A stretch of 28,401 nucleotides of DNA, taken from positions 22,992 to 51,392 of the forward strand of contig PACG01000226.1 of NCBI GenBank assembly GCA_002699335.1. Reading direction: 5' to 3'. Positions within the stretch are counted from its first letter, which is position 1. Every line of letters begins with the position of its first letter. Of the stretch, positions 19,124 to 27,653 are shown piece after piece. This DNA is from Candidatus Poribacteria bacterium (lineage in GTDB: Bacteria > Poribacteria > WGA-4E > UBA9662). The notes beneath the pieces are model-generated. The model saw nothing but the letters and a program-made list of their open reading frames with translations. It searched no databases and was not told the origin of the DNA. The position numbers were made by a program, and so were the translations under genes.

Positions 19124-20195
19124 ATGCCAGACACAGAAGTTCGTGTTGGTGTAGCGGGCACAGGTGGTTGGGCCAATTCAGGTCACATGGCCGTATACCA
19201 GCAACACCCACAGGCTACATTGGTTGGCGTTTGCGATGTTGATATCCAGCGGGCCGAACGAGCAGCCTAAACCTTTGGCGCTGAATTTGCCACGGCAGAT
19301 TTCACCCAATTGGTTGAACACGACGATATTGACGTCGTCGATATCGTGACGCCAAATGTGGTCCACGCCCCTGTCGCACTGGAGGTGATGAAAGCGGGTA
19401 AGCACGTCATCTGCGAAAAGTCGTTAACCATGAGCTATGGCCAGGCACAGGATATGGCGCAAGCAGCGAAAGATGCCGAGGTTAGAAACGGCATCAACTT
19501 TGTCTATTGTTGTCATCCGCCCGGTATGCCCGCCACCTGATTCAACTGGGCCATATCAGACGGATTTCCCACGTCAATATCGCTTTATATGCGAAGGTTT
19601 CTGATCGACCCAAAAGTCCCCCTGGTATGGCGATTGCAAAAGGCCATGACCGGCACAGGCGTGCTAGGCGATCTGGGTTCGCCCATTATCGACCTGGTGG
19701 AGTGGCTAACTGATCAACGTATTGTCTCTCTATGGCCGATATGCAGACCTTTATCCATGAGCGGCCTTTTACCTGACGGTTCTGGTATGGGACAGGTGAA
19801 CATGGACGATGGTGCCACTTTCCTGGCCCGATTCGTCAACGGCGCAATGGGCACTTTATGTTAGCAGTCTTTATGCCACCGCCCGACGCAATCACCAGCG
19901 AGTTAAGATTTATGGAGATCAGGGGGCACTGGTTTACCAGTGGGAGGACACCGACCATCTTCAAGCCGCTGTAGGGCCAGTTTTTGTCGATGAAGGCCAA
20001 TGGATGTCGATGCCCATTCCCCAACGTTTTAAAGCCACCGAGCCAGAGGAATCGGCCAACTTCACCCAGTCTATTATCGAAGACAAAGAGATGCAACCCA
20101 ACTTCCAGGACGGATTGCGGAATCAAGAGATACTGGAAGCAGTTGAAACTTCGGCTCGTGACCGACACGAGGTCGACTTGCCGTTAGCGGCTTAA
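19124..20195 (+). pseudogene. Gfo/Idh/MocA oxidoreductase, frameshifted with internal TAA
   Basis: An NAD(P)-dependent sugar dehydrogenase of about 355 residues, read in pieces. The first frame has the Rossmann motif VGVAGTGGWANSGH and VDIVTPNVVHAPVALEVMKAG. An in-frame TAA at 19268 replaces a residue in ERAA.TFGAEF. The usual catalytic-lysine motif EKP reads EKS here. Frames change near 19520, near 19600 and near 19860, giving ARYARHLIQLGHIRRISHVN, then VPLVWRLQKAMTGTGVLGDL, then RVKIYGDQGALVYQW to the stop at 20195. Three frameshifts and one stop make activity very unlikely. The ribosome site is weak. The gene ends 20 bases before the GNAT gene, so the two were probably one transcript. Confidence 0.85.
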
Positions 20196-20215
20196 GCCCG
20201 TAGGGAGGTAGCATA

Positions 20216-20620
20216 TTGACCACGATCGATTACTCTTTTGACCGACCCATTAGCGCTACACAATTACAGCCTTTACTGCAACAAACTAGTTGGGCTAAAG
20301 GCCGCAGTATTGACGGCATCCAAACTATGTTGGAAGGAACAGCGATTGTTCTGGGGGCATGGGAAGATGATCGCCTGATCGGTTTCGCGCGTGCCATCAC
20401 CGACAGCACCTACCGTGCCTTGATTGACGATGTGGTTATCGATACACCGAAAAGGGGACAGGGTATCGGGTCGTCACTGATGCACCAACTGGTTAAACGG
20501 CTGACGGAGATGGAAGTTGAAGAGGTCTTCCTGCGTTGTGGGGATCAAGTCGTTCCCTTTTACCAGCGGCTTGGCTTTGAGACTAGTGATGGCATCACCA
20601 TGGATTTGGGGCAAGATTAA
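20216..20620 (+). CDS. GNAT-family N-acetyltransferase
   Basis: 134 residues with the GNAT acetyl-CoA loop: VVIDTPKRGQGIGSSLMHQL, where RGQGIG is the Q/R-x-x-G-x-G/A pyrophosphate-binding motif, and a C-terminal VPFYQRLGFE typical of motif B. The start codon is TTG at 20216, chosen because GGGAGG stands about 9 bases upstream and the text begins there; no ATG fits. The acceptor substrate is unknown. It lies just after the broken oxidoreductase and is fully open, so it survived the decay next door. Confidence 0.9.
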   Translation: MTTIDYSFDRPISATQLQPLLQQTSWAKGRSIDGIQTMLEGTAIVLGAWEDDRLIGFARAITDSTYRALIDDVVIDTPKRGQGIGSSLMHQLVKRLTEMEVEEVFLRCGDQVVPFYQRLGFETSDGITMDLGQD

Positions 20621-21610
20621 GAACCTGTTTGAAATAGATTGAGCTGCAATTGGAAGTGTTCCAGGCCGCACTCACGGATGAATGAAAAGGAAACAAACTG
20701 TGAGATAGAACCGGGAAATGATAACAACAGTCTGACAGATTAACAGTAGCAATACCTGCAACCCGATTGGCCCAACTCCTCCACCCGTGAGGTTCAGGCT
20801 AATCGGTGGTGCTTCGGTTGATGATCAATACTATCTACTCCTACAATTAAGCGATTGGCGATAAAAAAAGCTCCTACCCTTTGGAATAAAGTGTTATATT
20901 TCAGTATGTAAGGCCTATAATTACCACAAAATGTAACCCCACCTGATAGATAGAGAGCTTGATGACAAGCGATACCAGATTTCAGGTAAAAAACAAGCAG
21001 GGTATTCATGCTATTGAGCCCTCCGATAAACGTATAGCCGGCCGCGCCGGATTGGCCTTGTTTGCCCAGTATTCAATTCATGCCGAGCCTCGAACGAAAG
21101 TTTGGTTCGAGGCGAAAAAATAAAAAGAGCATTCCAGGCACTGAACTCTTTATCTAGTTGCTCTATTTTTTTATGGACGGCACCAACCGTCATATTTCCT
21201 GGTTCGTTCATCTCAAAGGTGATGAGAGTTATGCCGCGCTGCTGGTAACCAATGAGGAATGCCTTGCTTCATCGTACTGGGTGAAAATATTTTTGGGCAG
21301 GTTTTCTTTTGTGCGGATCTATCTGTTTCGTCATCTGCGGCCGAGGTTGTTCCTCTGTAGACTCAAGCAGACCTGTCCGCAGGTCGTTGAACTTGGTATG
21401 GATACGATGGTACTTGAAAATGATGATGTCAGGGAAGGCGAAGGCGTTCAGCCGACTTAAAAAAGAAGGTCCAGGGGTTCCATCCCCGGCAGATGAACGG
21501 GGGGCGCGATATGATGTAGGCGGTTTTTGGTGGAGGCAGCAAACGCTCGAATCGGGGGGAGATGGTTGAGAAGATACTGGTTGATATCATCGATAAAATC
21601 CGCTACGAAT
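20621..21610. other. Gene-free stretch
   Basis: About 1 kb with no recognisable protein in any frame. Short open frames on both strands lack known motifs. A 9-bp hairpin lies at 21087-21113. The opening text GAACCTGTTTGAAAT just after the GNAT stop resembles the ends of some IS5-like elements, but no transposase or partner end is seen. Confidence 0.55.
21087..21113. repeat. 9-bp inverted repeat followed by A-rich run
   Basis: GCCTCGAAC and GTTCGAGGC pair perfectly around a 9-base loop. The plus strand continues with an A-rich run, the wrong polarity for an intrinsic terminator. Function is unknown. Confidence 0.45.
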
Positions 21611-21751
21611 TCCAGTGAAACTTATGCTAATCGTAGTGATTATCTTAGCATAAACGATGATGGTCGCTATATTGCCTTTACTTCAGATGCCAGCAACCTG
21701 GCGAACAACGATACCAATAGTGAGGACGACGTGTTTGTCCTTGACACTTGA
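21611..21751 (+). pseudogene. PD40/TolB-like propeller repeat fragment
   Basis: One frame encodes SDYLSINDDGRYIAFTSDA followed by SNLANNDTNSEDDVFVLD and a stop. This matches a single beta-propeller repeat of the kind S.S.DGRYVAF.S.ASNLV.GDTN..DVFV.D common in large secreted proteins. There is no start, no ribosome site and no neighbouring repeat, so it is a leftover of a longer gene. Confidence 0.7.
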
Positions 21752-22283
21752 TATTCCAGTTTTGGTAAGGAAGGAGATGGATAACTTCCTGTAGGCTTGG
21801 CCTTTTATTGTCCCGATCCAACTCGGAGAGAACGGAAAAGGGGTAGATTCGCAATTGCAGAGCGAGGGGTGATCTAGAAAGAGCAATCCACACCTTCAAA
21901 AAAAGATTCACCATTAAGTTCTTTAAACCGAAGTACTTAATGGTAAAATAGTTTTAGTCCGGAAACCCCTGACTCAACCCTTGACTCGATGCCAGCGGCC
22001 ACGGAACCCACTTTGGCTTAGCCTTGTGGTATTAGCCATGCTGTTGGAGGAAAGACCTGGATAATTGGTAGTTTCCTCTGAATTCCCATTGCAGCTACGT
22101 TACCGTCGTTATTATTTAGCCTCACTCATTTGGCACCGTTGATCGTGACTATTATTAAGGGTGATTAACAGATCCTCAACCAAACAACAGGTTGCGATAA
22201 TTCTTTCTAGCATCAATTGTCTGTAGGATCTTTCCTTACAGCCTGGGTTAATATATAGAGAAACGGAAGGAGAATTTCAATCG
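21752..22283. other. Gene-free stretch upstream of the second PhyH gene
   Basis: About 530 bases with no recognisable gene. It includes a 10-bp inverted repeat at 21910-21944 and, at its end, the leader of the PhyH gene with AAGGAG. The promoter of that gene must lie here, but I see no convincing -35/-10 pair. Confidence 0.5.
21910..21944. repeat. 10-bp perfect inverted repeat
   Basis: ACCATTAAGT at 21910-21919 and ACTTAATGGT at 21935-21944 are exact reverse complements with a 15-base spacer. It could be an operator or a stem-loop. It lies about 340 bases before the PhyH start. Confidence 0.45.
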
Positions 22284-23087
22284 ATGATGACATCTGAGCA
22301 GCGATACTTTTTCGACGTCACTGGTTACTTACACTTAAAGAATGCGATCACTGCTGAGGAACTCGCAGCTGGGCAGGAAGCCAGTCTGCGATATATAGAG
22401 ACTCCTACAGACCAACTGCCGGAGGGATTTGGTAAAGACGGAAAACGCCACCTGAACGGTTTTGCCTTCGATGGGTCGCTGGAACGTCTGGTCTTTCACC
22501 CTTCGATCTGGCCAATTATCATGGAACTGACCAATGGTAAACCCCGATTGATCAGCGGCACTTTGCAGGTGGATCTACCGGGAGCCGGAGGGGGAGCCTT
22601 GCATTGTGCCCGGGACGATTACGGTTGGGAGAGTTGCCGTTATGAGGTGCGAGAAGGCCAGATCTACTGCGATAACTTTGTGATTTTCCCCTATTTCGAC
22701 GATGTTCTGCCGGGCGATGGTGGATTACTGGTTGTTCCGGGATCTCATAAATCCGCCTTTTCCCGTCCACGCCACCTGTTCCAAAACGGAAATCCAACAG
22801 ACCTGGACAATCTACCCCAAGGTATTGTCAATCCGACACCGAAAGCGGGCGATATTCTAATTATTTCGGAGTTATTGACCCACGGAATTTTACCTTGGCA
22901 ACCAACCGACCGGAGCAGACGGATTCTGGTCTTACGATACGCGCCGCAACATTGCGGCAGCAGTAGTGTGCCAGAGGCGTTGAAATCGAGATTGCGGCCG
23001 GAAACTCAGGAGTTGATGGCTTCTGCTCACTACACACACGTCAAGGAGATCGCTAAACAGAATCCGGTAGGTCAAATCGAAAAGTAG
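22284..23087 (+). CDS. PhyH-family dioxygenase-like protein
   Basis: A second member of the phytanoyl-CoA dioxygenase family, 267 residues, about as long as the first but clearly divergent. It keeps PGDGGLLVVPGSHKS, the distal His200 in LLTHGILPW and an Arg pair at 212-213 for 2-oxoglutarate. At the proximal site the text is GALHCARDDYGW: His107 is followed by Cys-Ala, not x-Asp; Asp111 and Asp112 are close but out of register. AAGGAG stands 11 bases before the ATG (a second ATG follows directly). Its last 16 bases overlap the end of waaA tail to tail. Substrate unknown. Confidence 0.88.
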   Translation: MMTSEQRYFFDVTGYLHLKNAITAEELAAGQEASLRYIETPTDQLPEGFGKDGKRHLNGFAFDGSLERLVFHPSIWPIIMELTNGKPRLISGTLQVDLPGAGGGALHCARDDYGWESCRYEVREGQIYCDNFVIFPYFDDVLPGDGGLLVVPGSHKSAFSRPRHLFQNGNPTDLDNLPQGIVNPTPKAGDILIISELLTHGILPWQPTDRSRRILVLRYAPQHCGSSSVPEALKSRLRPETQELMASAHYTHVKEIAKQNPVGQIEK

Positions 23088-24358
23088 GGTTGCAGATGAT
23101 CCAGGGTGCGTTCGGTCGCACCCAGATTGTCCTGGATCACCTGCTGGGCGGAACGACCGACCTGTTGACATTGCTGGGGTAAGATTAACCAACGGCTGAG
23201 GACATCGGCTAGTTGATTAGCACTATCGACGATCTCTGCGCCGCCGCACTGGACTAACAGGTGGGCTTCGTGGGAGTTGTCGATAGTTGGTCCAAACAGG
23301 ATTGGCTTTTCCATGGCAGCCGGTTCCATTACGTTATGAACACTGCCGTGAAAACTCCCCCCGACAAACGTCACATCAGCCATTCGATATAATTTGGCTA
23401 AGATACCAATGGTATCGATGATGATCACCCTAACCTGAGACAGGTTACTCTCCTCGACCAGTTCTGAGTATTTGACGTAGGTTAACCGGCTCTTCCTCAG
23501 CCGTTCCGTCAATTGCTGTACATGAACCGGTGTCGGTTCGTGTGGCACGATGATCAAGTGGGGGGCGACCGTGGTCATTTGACTCAGGCTCTCGACCAGA
23601 ATCTCCTCTTCTTCGGTGTAGGTGCTTCCAGCTACAACCACCGGAGCAGATAGCGTTGATTGCCCCGGTAAAAAAGCTTCATCATCAGGCACTACCAAAG
23701 CCCGTTTATAGACACGGTCAAACCGGGTATCACCAGTAACTTCGATCCTGGCAGTAGGTGGGCAAAGTTGGCTAAAACGAACGGCGTCTTGTTCAGAAAT
23801 AACACAGTGCAGATCAATCTCCTGATGAACAGATCGAAAAAAAGCGCTAGCTACAGGTTGGAGTCGCTTGGAGTGAGGTTGCAAAGTACCAGCGATTAAG
23901 GCGACCGGGATTTGTCGACGCTTGGCCTCCCAAACCAGATTGGGCCAGATGTCGAACTTGGAAAAAATCAAAGTAGAAGGCTGAATCAGGTCGAAGAGTC
24001 GCTGCGCGTTTTGTCGGCTGTCTAAAGGTAGGTAAATAGCGGCATCAGCCAGTGGGTATCGGCGGGCGTTGGCTGCGACAGAGGGGGAAAAGTAGGTTAG
24101 AATAATTCGGGCTTGCGGATAGAGATGGTCGATTAGCGGCTTGGCTTGTTCAAATTCACCAACAGAGGTAAAGTGAAACCAAGCGGTACGATCGAAAGAT
24201 CGAGCAGTAACGAGTTGTTCGGTTAACGATTCAAAAACGGATTGGCGGCCTAACAAGCCCTGACGTACTTTAGGGTTAAAGAACGCCAGAGCTTGAAAGC
24301 CGGTGTAGAGAGTCGGAACGGCAACCGTGTTGTAGAAGGCTTTCCAAGCGGTTTGCAT
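23072..24358 (-). CDS. waaA: 3-deoxy-D-manno-octulosonic acid transferase
   Basis: The Kdo transferase that adds Kdo from CMP-Kdo to lipid A precursor at the inner face of the inner membrane, a GT30 enzyme of 428 residues. The N-terminal hydrophobic anchor region is followed by WFHFTSVGEFEQAKP, where Glu68 is the catalytic base, then FSKFDIWPNLVWEAKRR and the C-terminal nucleotide-binding region with PHEPTPVH and GGSFHGSVHNVMEPAA. All family landmarks are present and the gene is intact, showing an LPS-type outer membrane. It follows trxA by 25 bases on the same strand and is probably co-transcribed. Ribosome site is weak. Confidence 0.94.
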   Translation of the reverse strand: MQTAWKAFYNTVAVPTLYTGFQALAFFNPKVRQGLLGRQSVFESLTEQLVTARSFDRTAWFHFTSVGEFEQAKPLIDHLYPQARIILTYFSPSVAANARRYPLADAAIYLPLDSRQNAQRLFDLIQPSTLIFSKFDIWPNLVWEAKRRQIPVALIAGTLQPHSKRLQPVASAFFRSVHQEIDLHCVISEQDAVRFSQLCPPTARIEVTGDTRFDRVYKRALVVPDDEAFLPGQSTLSAPVVVAGSTYTEEEEILVESLSQMTTVAPHLIIVPHEPTPVHVQQLTERLRKSRLTYVKYSELVEESNLSQVRVIIIDTIGILAKLYRMADVTFVGGSFHGSVHNVMEPAAMEKPILFGPTIDNSHEAHLLVQCGGAEIVDSANQLADVLSRWLILPQQCQQVGRSAQQVIQDNLGATERTLDHLQPYFSI

Positions 24359-24383
24359 TGGGCCGACGGTTGGGTGTTGAGAC

Positions 24384-24710
24384 TTAGATAGCGGTACTTA
24401 TTTTCTCGCCCAGAACGGCTTTCGGCATTGACCCAACCAGCTGTTCGACCACCTGACCATCTTTGAAAATTAGTAAGGTCGGGATACTCCGCACCCCAAA
24501 ATCCGTAGCGTATTTTTGGTTTTCGTCGATATTGAGTTTGCCGATCTTATAAGTGTCAGCATTTTCTGTTGCCAGTTCCTCTAACGCGGGTGCGATTTGC
24601 ATACAAGGGCCACACCATTCAGCCCAAAAGTCGACCACAATCGGTAGATCCGATTGTAACACCTCTTCCTCAAAATTTGTGTCGGTGATTTCAACGGTAT
24701 TACCAGCCAT
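24384..24710 (-). CDS. trxA: Thioredoxin
   Basis: A classical cytoplasmic thioredoxin of 108 residues. The active site is WCGPC with Cys33 and Cys36, the buried acid is Asp27 in VVDFWA, and the cis-proline is in RSIPTLLIF. It reduces protein disulfides and is itself reduced by thioredoxin reductase. AAGGAG stands 9 bases before the ATG. It leads a pair with waaA and diverges from the ABC transporter genes. Both active cysteines are ordinary codons, in contrast to the exported UGA-containing thioredoxin-fold protein elsewhere in the window. Confidence 0.96.
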   Translation of the reverse strand: MAGNTVEITDTNFEEEVLQSDLPIVVDFWAEWCGPCMQIAPALEELATENADTYKIGKLNIDENQKYATDFGVRSIPTLLIFKDGQVVEQLVGSMPKAVLGEKISTAI

Positions 24711-24905
24711 ATCATTTTCTCCTTGTCAAGTTAAATTTTCTAAAGTAGGGTATATATAGTTTGGACGAATGTGCTCGAAACGGCATCATCCAGCCTTACG
24801 ACAAATGACAAATTGTTGTTAGGCAGATGTTAGTAATAATACCGTACAGCACCCTACAGGTCAATCATTTCACTAAGATGACAACCGAGCATCAGCAGTT
24901 TATCT

Positions 24906-25574
24906 ATGAAAATCGAAGCTCAACAACTCGCGCTGCGTTACAGTGAGAAACCACCACTCTTTGAAGACCTATCCTTTCAGGTTCAACCAGGCGAATTTGT
25001 CCAGATTTCAGGGCAATCCGGTAGCGGTAAATCGAGTTTGCTACGCCTGTTGAACCGACTTCAGACGCCGACTAGTGGGCGGATTTATCTGGATGAGAAA
25101 CCGATTGATCATTTTGAAGTTCCAGTGCTGCGCCGACAGGTTGCCTATCTACAACAAACACCGATTATGGTCCCCGGATCTGTCACAGACAACCTCCTGT
25201 TGTCCTATCAATTTCGCATCTCGCGGGTGCAATCGCAACCAACTACTGACCAGTTAAAACAACTGTTGTCTGACTTTCTACTGGATCAGGTCAGTCTAAG
25301 CGATGGTGCTGAAACTCTATCAGTAGGACAAAAACAGCGATTAGCCTTGATCCGAATCTTGCTAATGAAGCCTAAAGTTCTGTTGTGTGACGAACCGACC
25401 TCTGCTTTAGACCAGGCCTCTAAGGCGGTAGTCGAAGACCAAATCCAACACCTGAATCAAGAACAACAGGTAACTGTCTTTCTGGTTACACACACCGATT
25501 TTCAGCCCACTGGCCGCGTCCAGTCCAGACGGTTCCATCTCCAGAACGCTATCCTGACGGAGGTCGACGTATGA
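24906..25574 (+). CDS. fetA: ABC transporter ATPase, FetA/YbbL-like
   Basis: The ATPase half of a FetAB-type exporter, 222 residues. Walker A is GQSGSGKS (residues 36-43), the Q-loop is in VAYLQQTP, the ABC signature is LSVGQKQRL (138-146, with Val in place of the usual Gly), Walker B is VLLCDEP with Asp162-Glu163, and the switch His is in VFLVTHTD. It overlaps the permease gene by four bases (ATGA), so the two are translated together. In E. coli this pair exports iron; the same role here is inferred from family. No clear ribosome site precedes the ATG. Confidence 0.88.
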   Translation: MKIEAQQLALRYSEKPPLFEDLSFQVQPGEFVQISGQSGSGKSSLLRLLNRLQTPTSGRIYLDEKPIDHFEVPVLRRQVAYLQQTPIMVPGSVTDNLLLSYQFRISRVQSQPTTDQLKQLLSDFLLDQVSLSDGAETLSVGQKQRLALIRILLMKPKVLLCDEPTSALDQASKAVVEDQIQHLNQEQQVTVFLVTHTDFQPTGRVQSRRFHLQNAILTEVDV

Positions 25575-26356
25575 ATACCTTGATTCATCCGGTTGAAATT
25601 GGAATCGACCAACTACTGATTTGTCTGATTCTAGTCATGGCTGCGGGGCTCGTTTCGATCTTGCTGAAATTGAATTTGGAAAAAGATCTGCTTTTAGGCA
25701 CCATCCGTACATTCGCTCAACTACTACTCGTCGGCTACATCCTGGGTTACATCTTTCGATTGAACCATCCGGTGCCGGTACTGGCATACTACGGCTGGAT
25801 GATTTTCTGGGCGGCGCGAGCGGTTCGATCCCGAACGCAGGAACAGGAAGTGCGGATTTTCACCCCCACCTTTATCTCCATGATTGCCAGCTATATGGTG
25901 ATTACGATCATGGTTACACGGGTGATTGTCCAGGTTGAGCCATGGTATCAACCACAATACTTCCTAACGTTAGGTGGAATGATTATTGGCAACTCTATGA
26001 CAGCCATCTCTATTGCCGTCGGTCGTCTGCTGTCCGATATTCGTCAGCAACGACAACAGATCGAACTGGCACTCTCTTTGGGCGCAACCTATCAGGAAGC
26101 AACTCAAAATCTACTGCGAGATGCGATTCAAGCAGGGATGATCCCCTCCATTAATGCGTTAATGACAGTGGGATTAGTTTCTCTGCCGGGGATGATGACG
26201 GGACAGATCTTAGCCGGTCAACCACCGACAGAAGCCATTCGCTACCAGATCATTGTGATGTTGATGATCGTGGCCTCTGTCGCTATCGGTTGTGTGATCG
26301 TGGTTCACATCATTCGTCGCCTCTGTTTTAACACCGCTCATCAGTTGCAGATTTGA
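25571..26356 (+). CDS. fetB: ABC exporter permease, FetB/YbbM-like (UPF0014)
   Basis: A membrane permease of 261 residues with about seven hydrophobic spans. The region IELALSLGATYQEA, RDAIQAGMIPSINALM and SLPGMMTGQILAGQPP is the hallmark of the UPF0014/FetB family and forms the coupling surface for the ATPase. It starts inside the last codon of the ATPase gene (ATGA overlap), showing a two-gene operon. Probably exports iron, limiting oxidative damage; this is family knowledge, not shown here. It ends nine bases before the convergent lipoprotein gene. Confidence 0.9.
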   Translation: MNTLIHPVEIGIDQLLICLILVMAAGLVSILLKLNLEKDLLLGTIRTFAQLLLVGYILGYIFRLNHPVPVLAYYGWMIFWAARAVRSRTQEQEVRIFTPTFISMIASYMVITIMVTRVIVQVEPWYQPQYFLTLGGMIIGNSMTAISIAVGRLLSDIRQQRQQIELALSLGATYQEATQNLLRDAIQAGMIPSINALMTVGLVSLPGMMTGQILAGQPPTEAIRYQIIVMLMIVASVAIGCVIVVHIIRRLCFNTAHQLQI

Positions 26357-26365
26357 TCGTGCCGA

Positions 26366-27109
26366 TTAGTGTGGGCTGAGCGCGATGTAACGGTCCTCTT
26401 TTTCGTAGTGAGGGGCGATCTTGGCAATAAATTGAGCGACGGCTTGCTTAGCTAAACGCTTGAATGTAGAATCGGAGGAGGCAATTTGCGATATGATGAG
26501 CGTTCCCAACGAATGGGCTTCGGATGCAGCTGTTCGGTAAACATCGTCCCAGATAATTTTCTGGCTTTCAACATCCACAATAGCCGCCCGCAAAGTCAGA
26601 ATATAATTTTTCTGCAAATAATCCTGATAATCGGTGATGTAACGTTGCAAACCTGGCGAGTAACGTTCGGTATAGTGACGACGAGGTTCATTGGCAGTAA
26701 AGAAACGAAAGTTGCCCGTTATTACCGCATCGGCTTCCAGATACTCTCCGATCAGTGCAACCTGCCCTAGGATCTGCGCCTCAAAAATACTGCCTTCCAA
26801 GACCTCACCCGCCAGCATTTTGGCCGTCTCTTTACTGTCGACCACTTTAAATGCCTCTCGACGGTTCAGTCGATAGCGGAGCATCAGCGCAATTTCATGC
26901 CCCATGTTTTCTAAAGCAGATGAGTTATCCAGAAAACTGCCCTCATATTTGTCTGAGTCTGCTGCCTGGTTGGTAAAAGGTAATACAGCTAACCGTTGAT
27001 ACCGATCGATATCTATTTCGGAATCGACCTTGACCGGCACCTCAATTTCCATTACTCGTTGACCGCATCCAGCCAACACCAGCAAATACAAAAAGATCGC
27101 TGCTCTCAT
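26366..27109 (-). CDS. Lipoprotein, CsgG/LpoB-like fold
   Basis: 247 residues with a lipoprotein signal (LLVLAGC, lipidated Cys15). The mature part has YQRLAVLPFTN, a variable insert, RREAFKVVD, and EADAVITGNFRFF, then LRAAIVDVESQKIIWDDVYR. This order is typical of CsgG-, LpoB- and DUF799-type envelope lipoproteins that bind or assemble at the outer membrane. I cannot choose among them. It begins inside the stop of the TPR lipoprotein gene (ATGA overlap), so the two are co-translated and may form one envelope complex (inference). Confidence 0.75.
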   Translation of the reverse strand: MRAAIFLYLLVLAGCGQRVMEIEVPVKVDSEIDIDRYQRLAVLPFTNQAADSDKYEGSFLDNSSALENMGHEIALMLRYRLNRREAFKVVDSKETAKMLAGEVLEGSIFEAQILGQVALIGEYLEADAVITGNFRFFTANEPRRHYTERYSPGLQRYITDYQDYLQKNYILTLRAAIVDVESQKIIWDDVYRTAASEAHSLGTLIISQIASSDSTFKRLAKQAVAQFIAKIAPHYEKEDRYIALSPH

Positions 27110-27513
27110 TCTTGTGTTTCCCCGATCGAGTCGGTTTCCTCTGCCTGGGTCTGGTCTAGATCCTCTAACGCCTGATTACTACGATTCTTTTGGATTGATC
27201 GACACCGCCTATAATTGTATCGATAGTGCTTATTTTCTGGCTCTATTTCCACGGCTTGCTGATAGGCTGTCAGGGCTTGCTCGATCTTCCCTCCGGCTTC
27301 GTACGCAACGCCTAGATTGTTATAGGCAAAGGCAGCTTCCGGTTCCTGATCGATAACCTGTTGCCAGCGGAAAGCCGCTTCGTTCCACAGTTTGGCTTTG
27401 GCCACCTTAATAGCAAAGCGATTGGTCGGTGTCGTTCCACAACTGGTCGCCAATAGAATAGTGAATATTACCAGAAGGTAGACCGGAAAATTACCAAAGT
27501 TACTGTGTTTCAA
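27106..27513 (-). CDS. TPR lipoprotein
   Basis: 135 residues with a lipoprotein signal (LLATSC, lipidated Cys25) and about two tetratricopeptide repeats: AFAYNNLGVAYEAGGKIEQA and the next helix pair with EPENKHYRYNYRR. The tail is acidic and probably disordered. The start codon is TTG at 27513; no ATG fits and the hydrophobic signal begins right there. It overlaps the next gene by four bases. Likely a small outer-membrane-linked scaffold for the downstream lipoprotein. Confidence 0.82.
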   Translation of the reverse strand: MKHSNFGNFPVYLLVIFTILLATSCGTTPTNRFAIKVAKAKLWNEAAFRWQQVIDQEPEAAFAYNNLGVAYEAGGKIEQALTAYQQAVEIEPENKHYRYNYRRCRSIQKNRSNQALEDLDQTQAEETDSIGETQE

Positions 27514-27595
27514 ATCTCGGCCCCGGATACAATCTAATTCTACTGCCGGATAGTGTCGGCGTCAAGTTAAACCCCAACGATCTGCTGATTAAAGT

Positions 27596-27624
27596 TTGAC
27601 AAATGGAAAGATCTATTGTAAAAC
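27596..27624 (+). promoter_or_regulatory. Sigma-70-type promoter for the LamG gene
   Basis: TTGACA at 27596-27601, a 17-base spacer, then TAAAAC at 27619-27624 (four of six consensus bases). The expected transcription start is about 23 bases before the ATG at 27654, leaving room for the ribosome site AAAGGA. Confidence 0.5.
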
Positions 27625-27653
27625 AGTATCGAAAATTGAAAGGAACTTTACAG

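Noticed and set aside
22045..22060. GAGGAAAGACC resembling the RNase P RNA core
   Set aside because: Only a short part matches and none of the other conserved blocks or paired regions is nearby.
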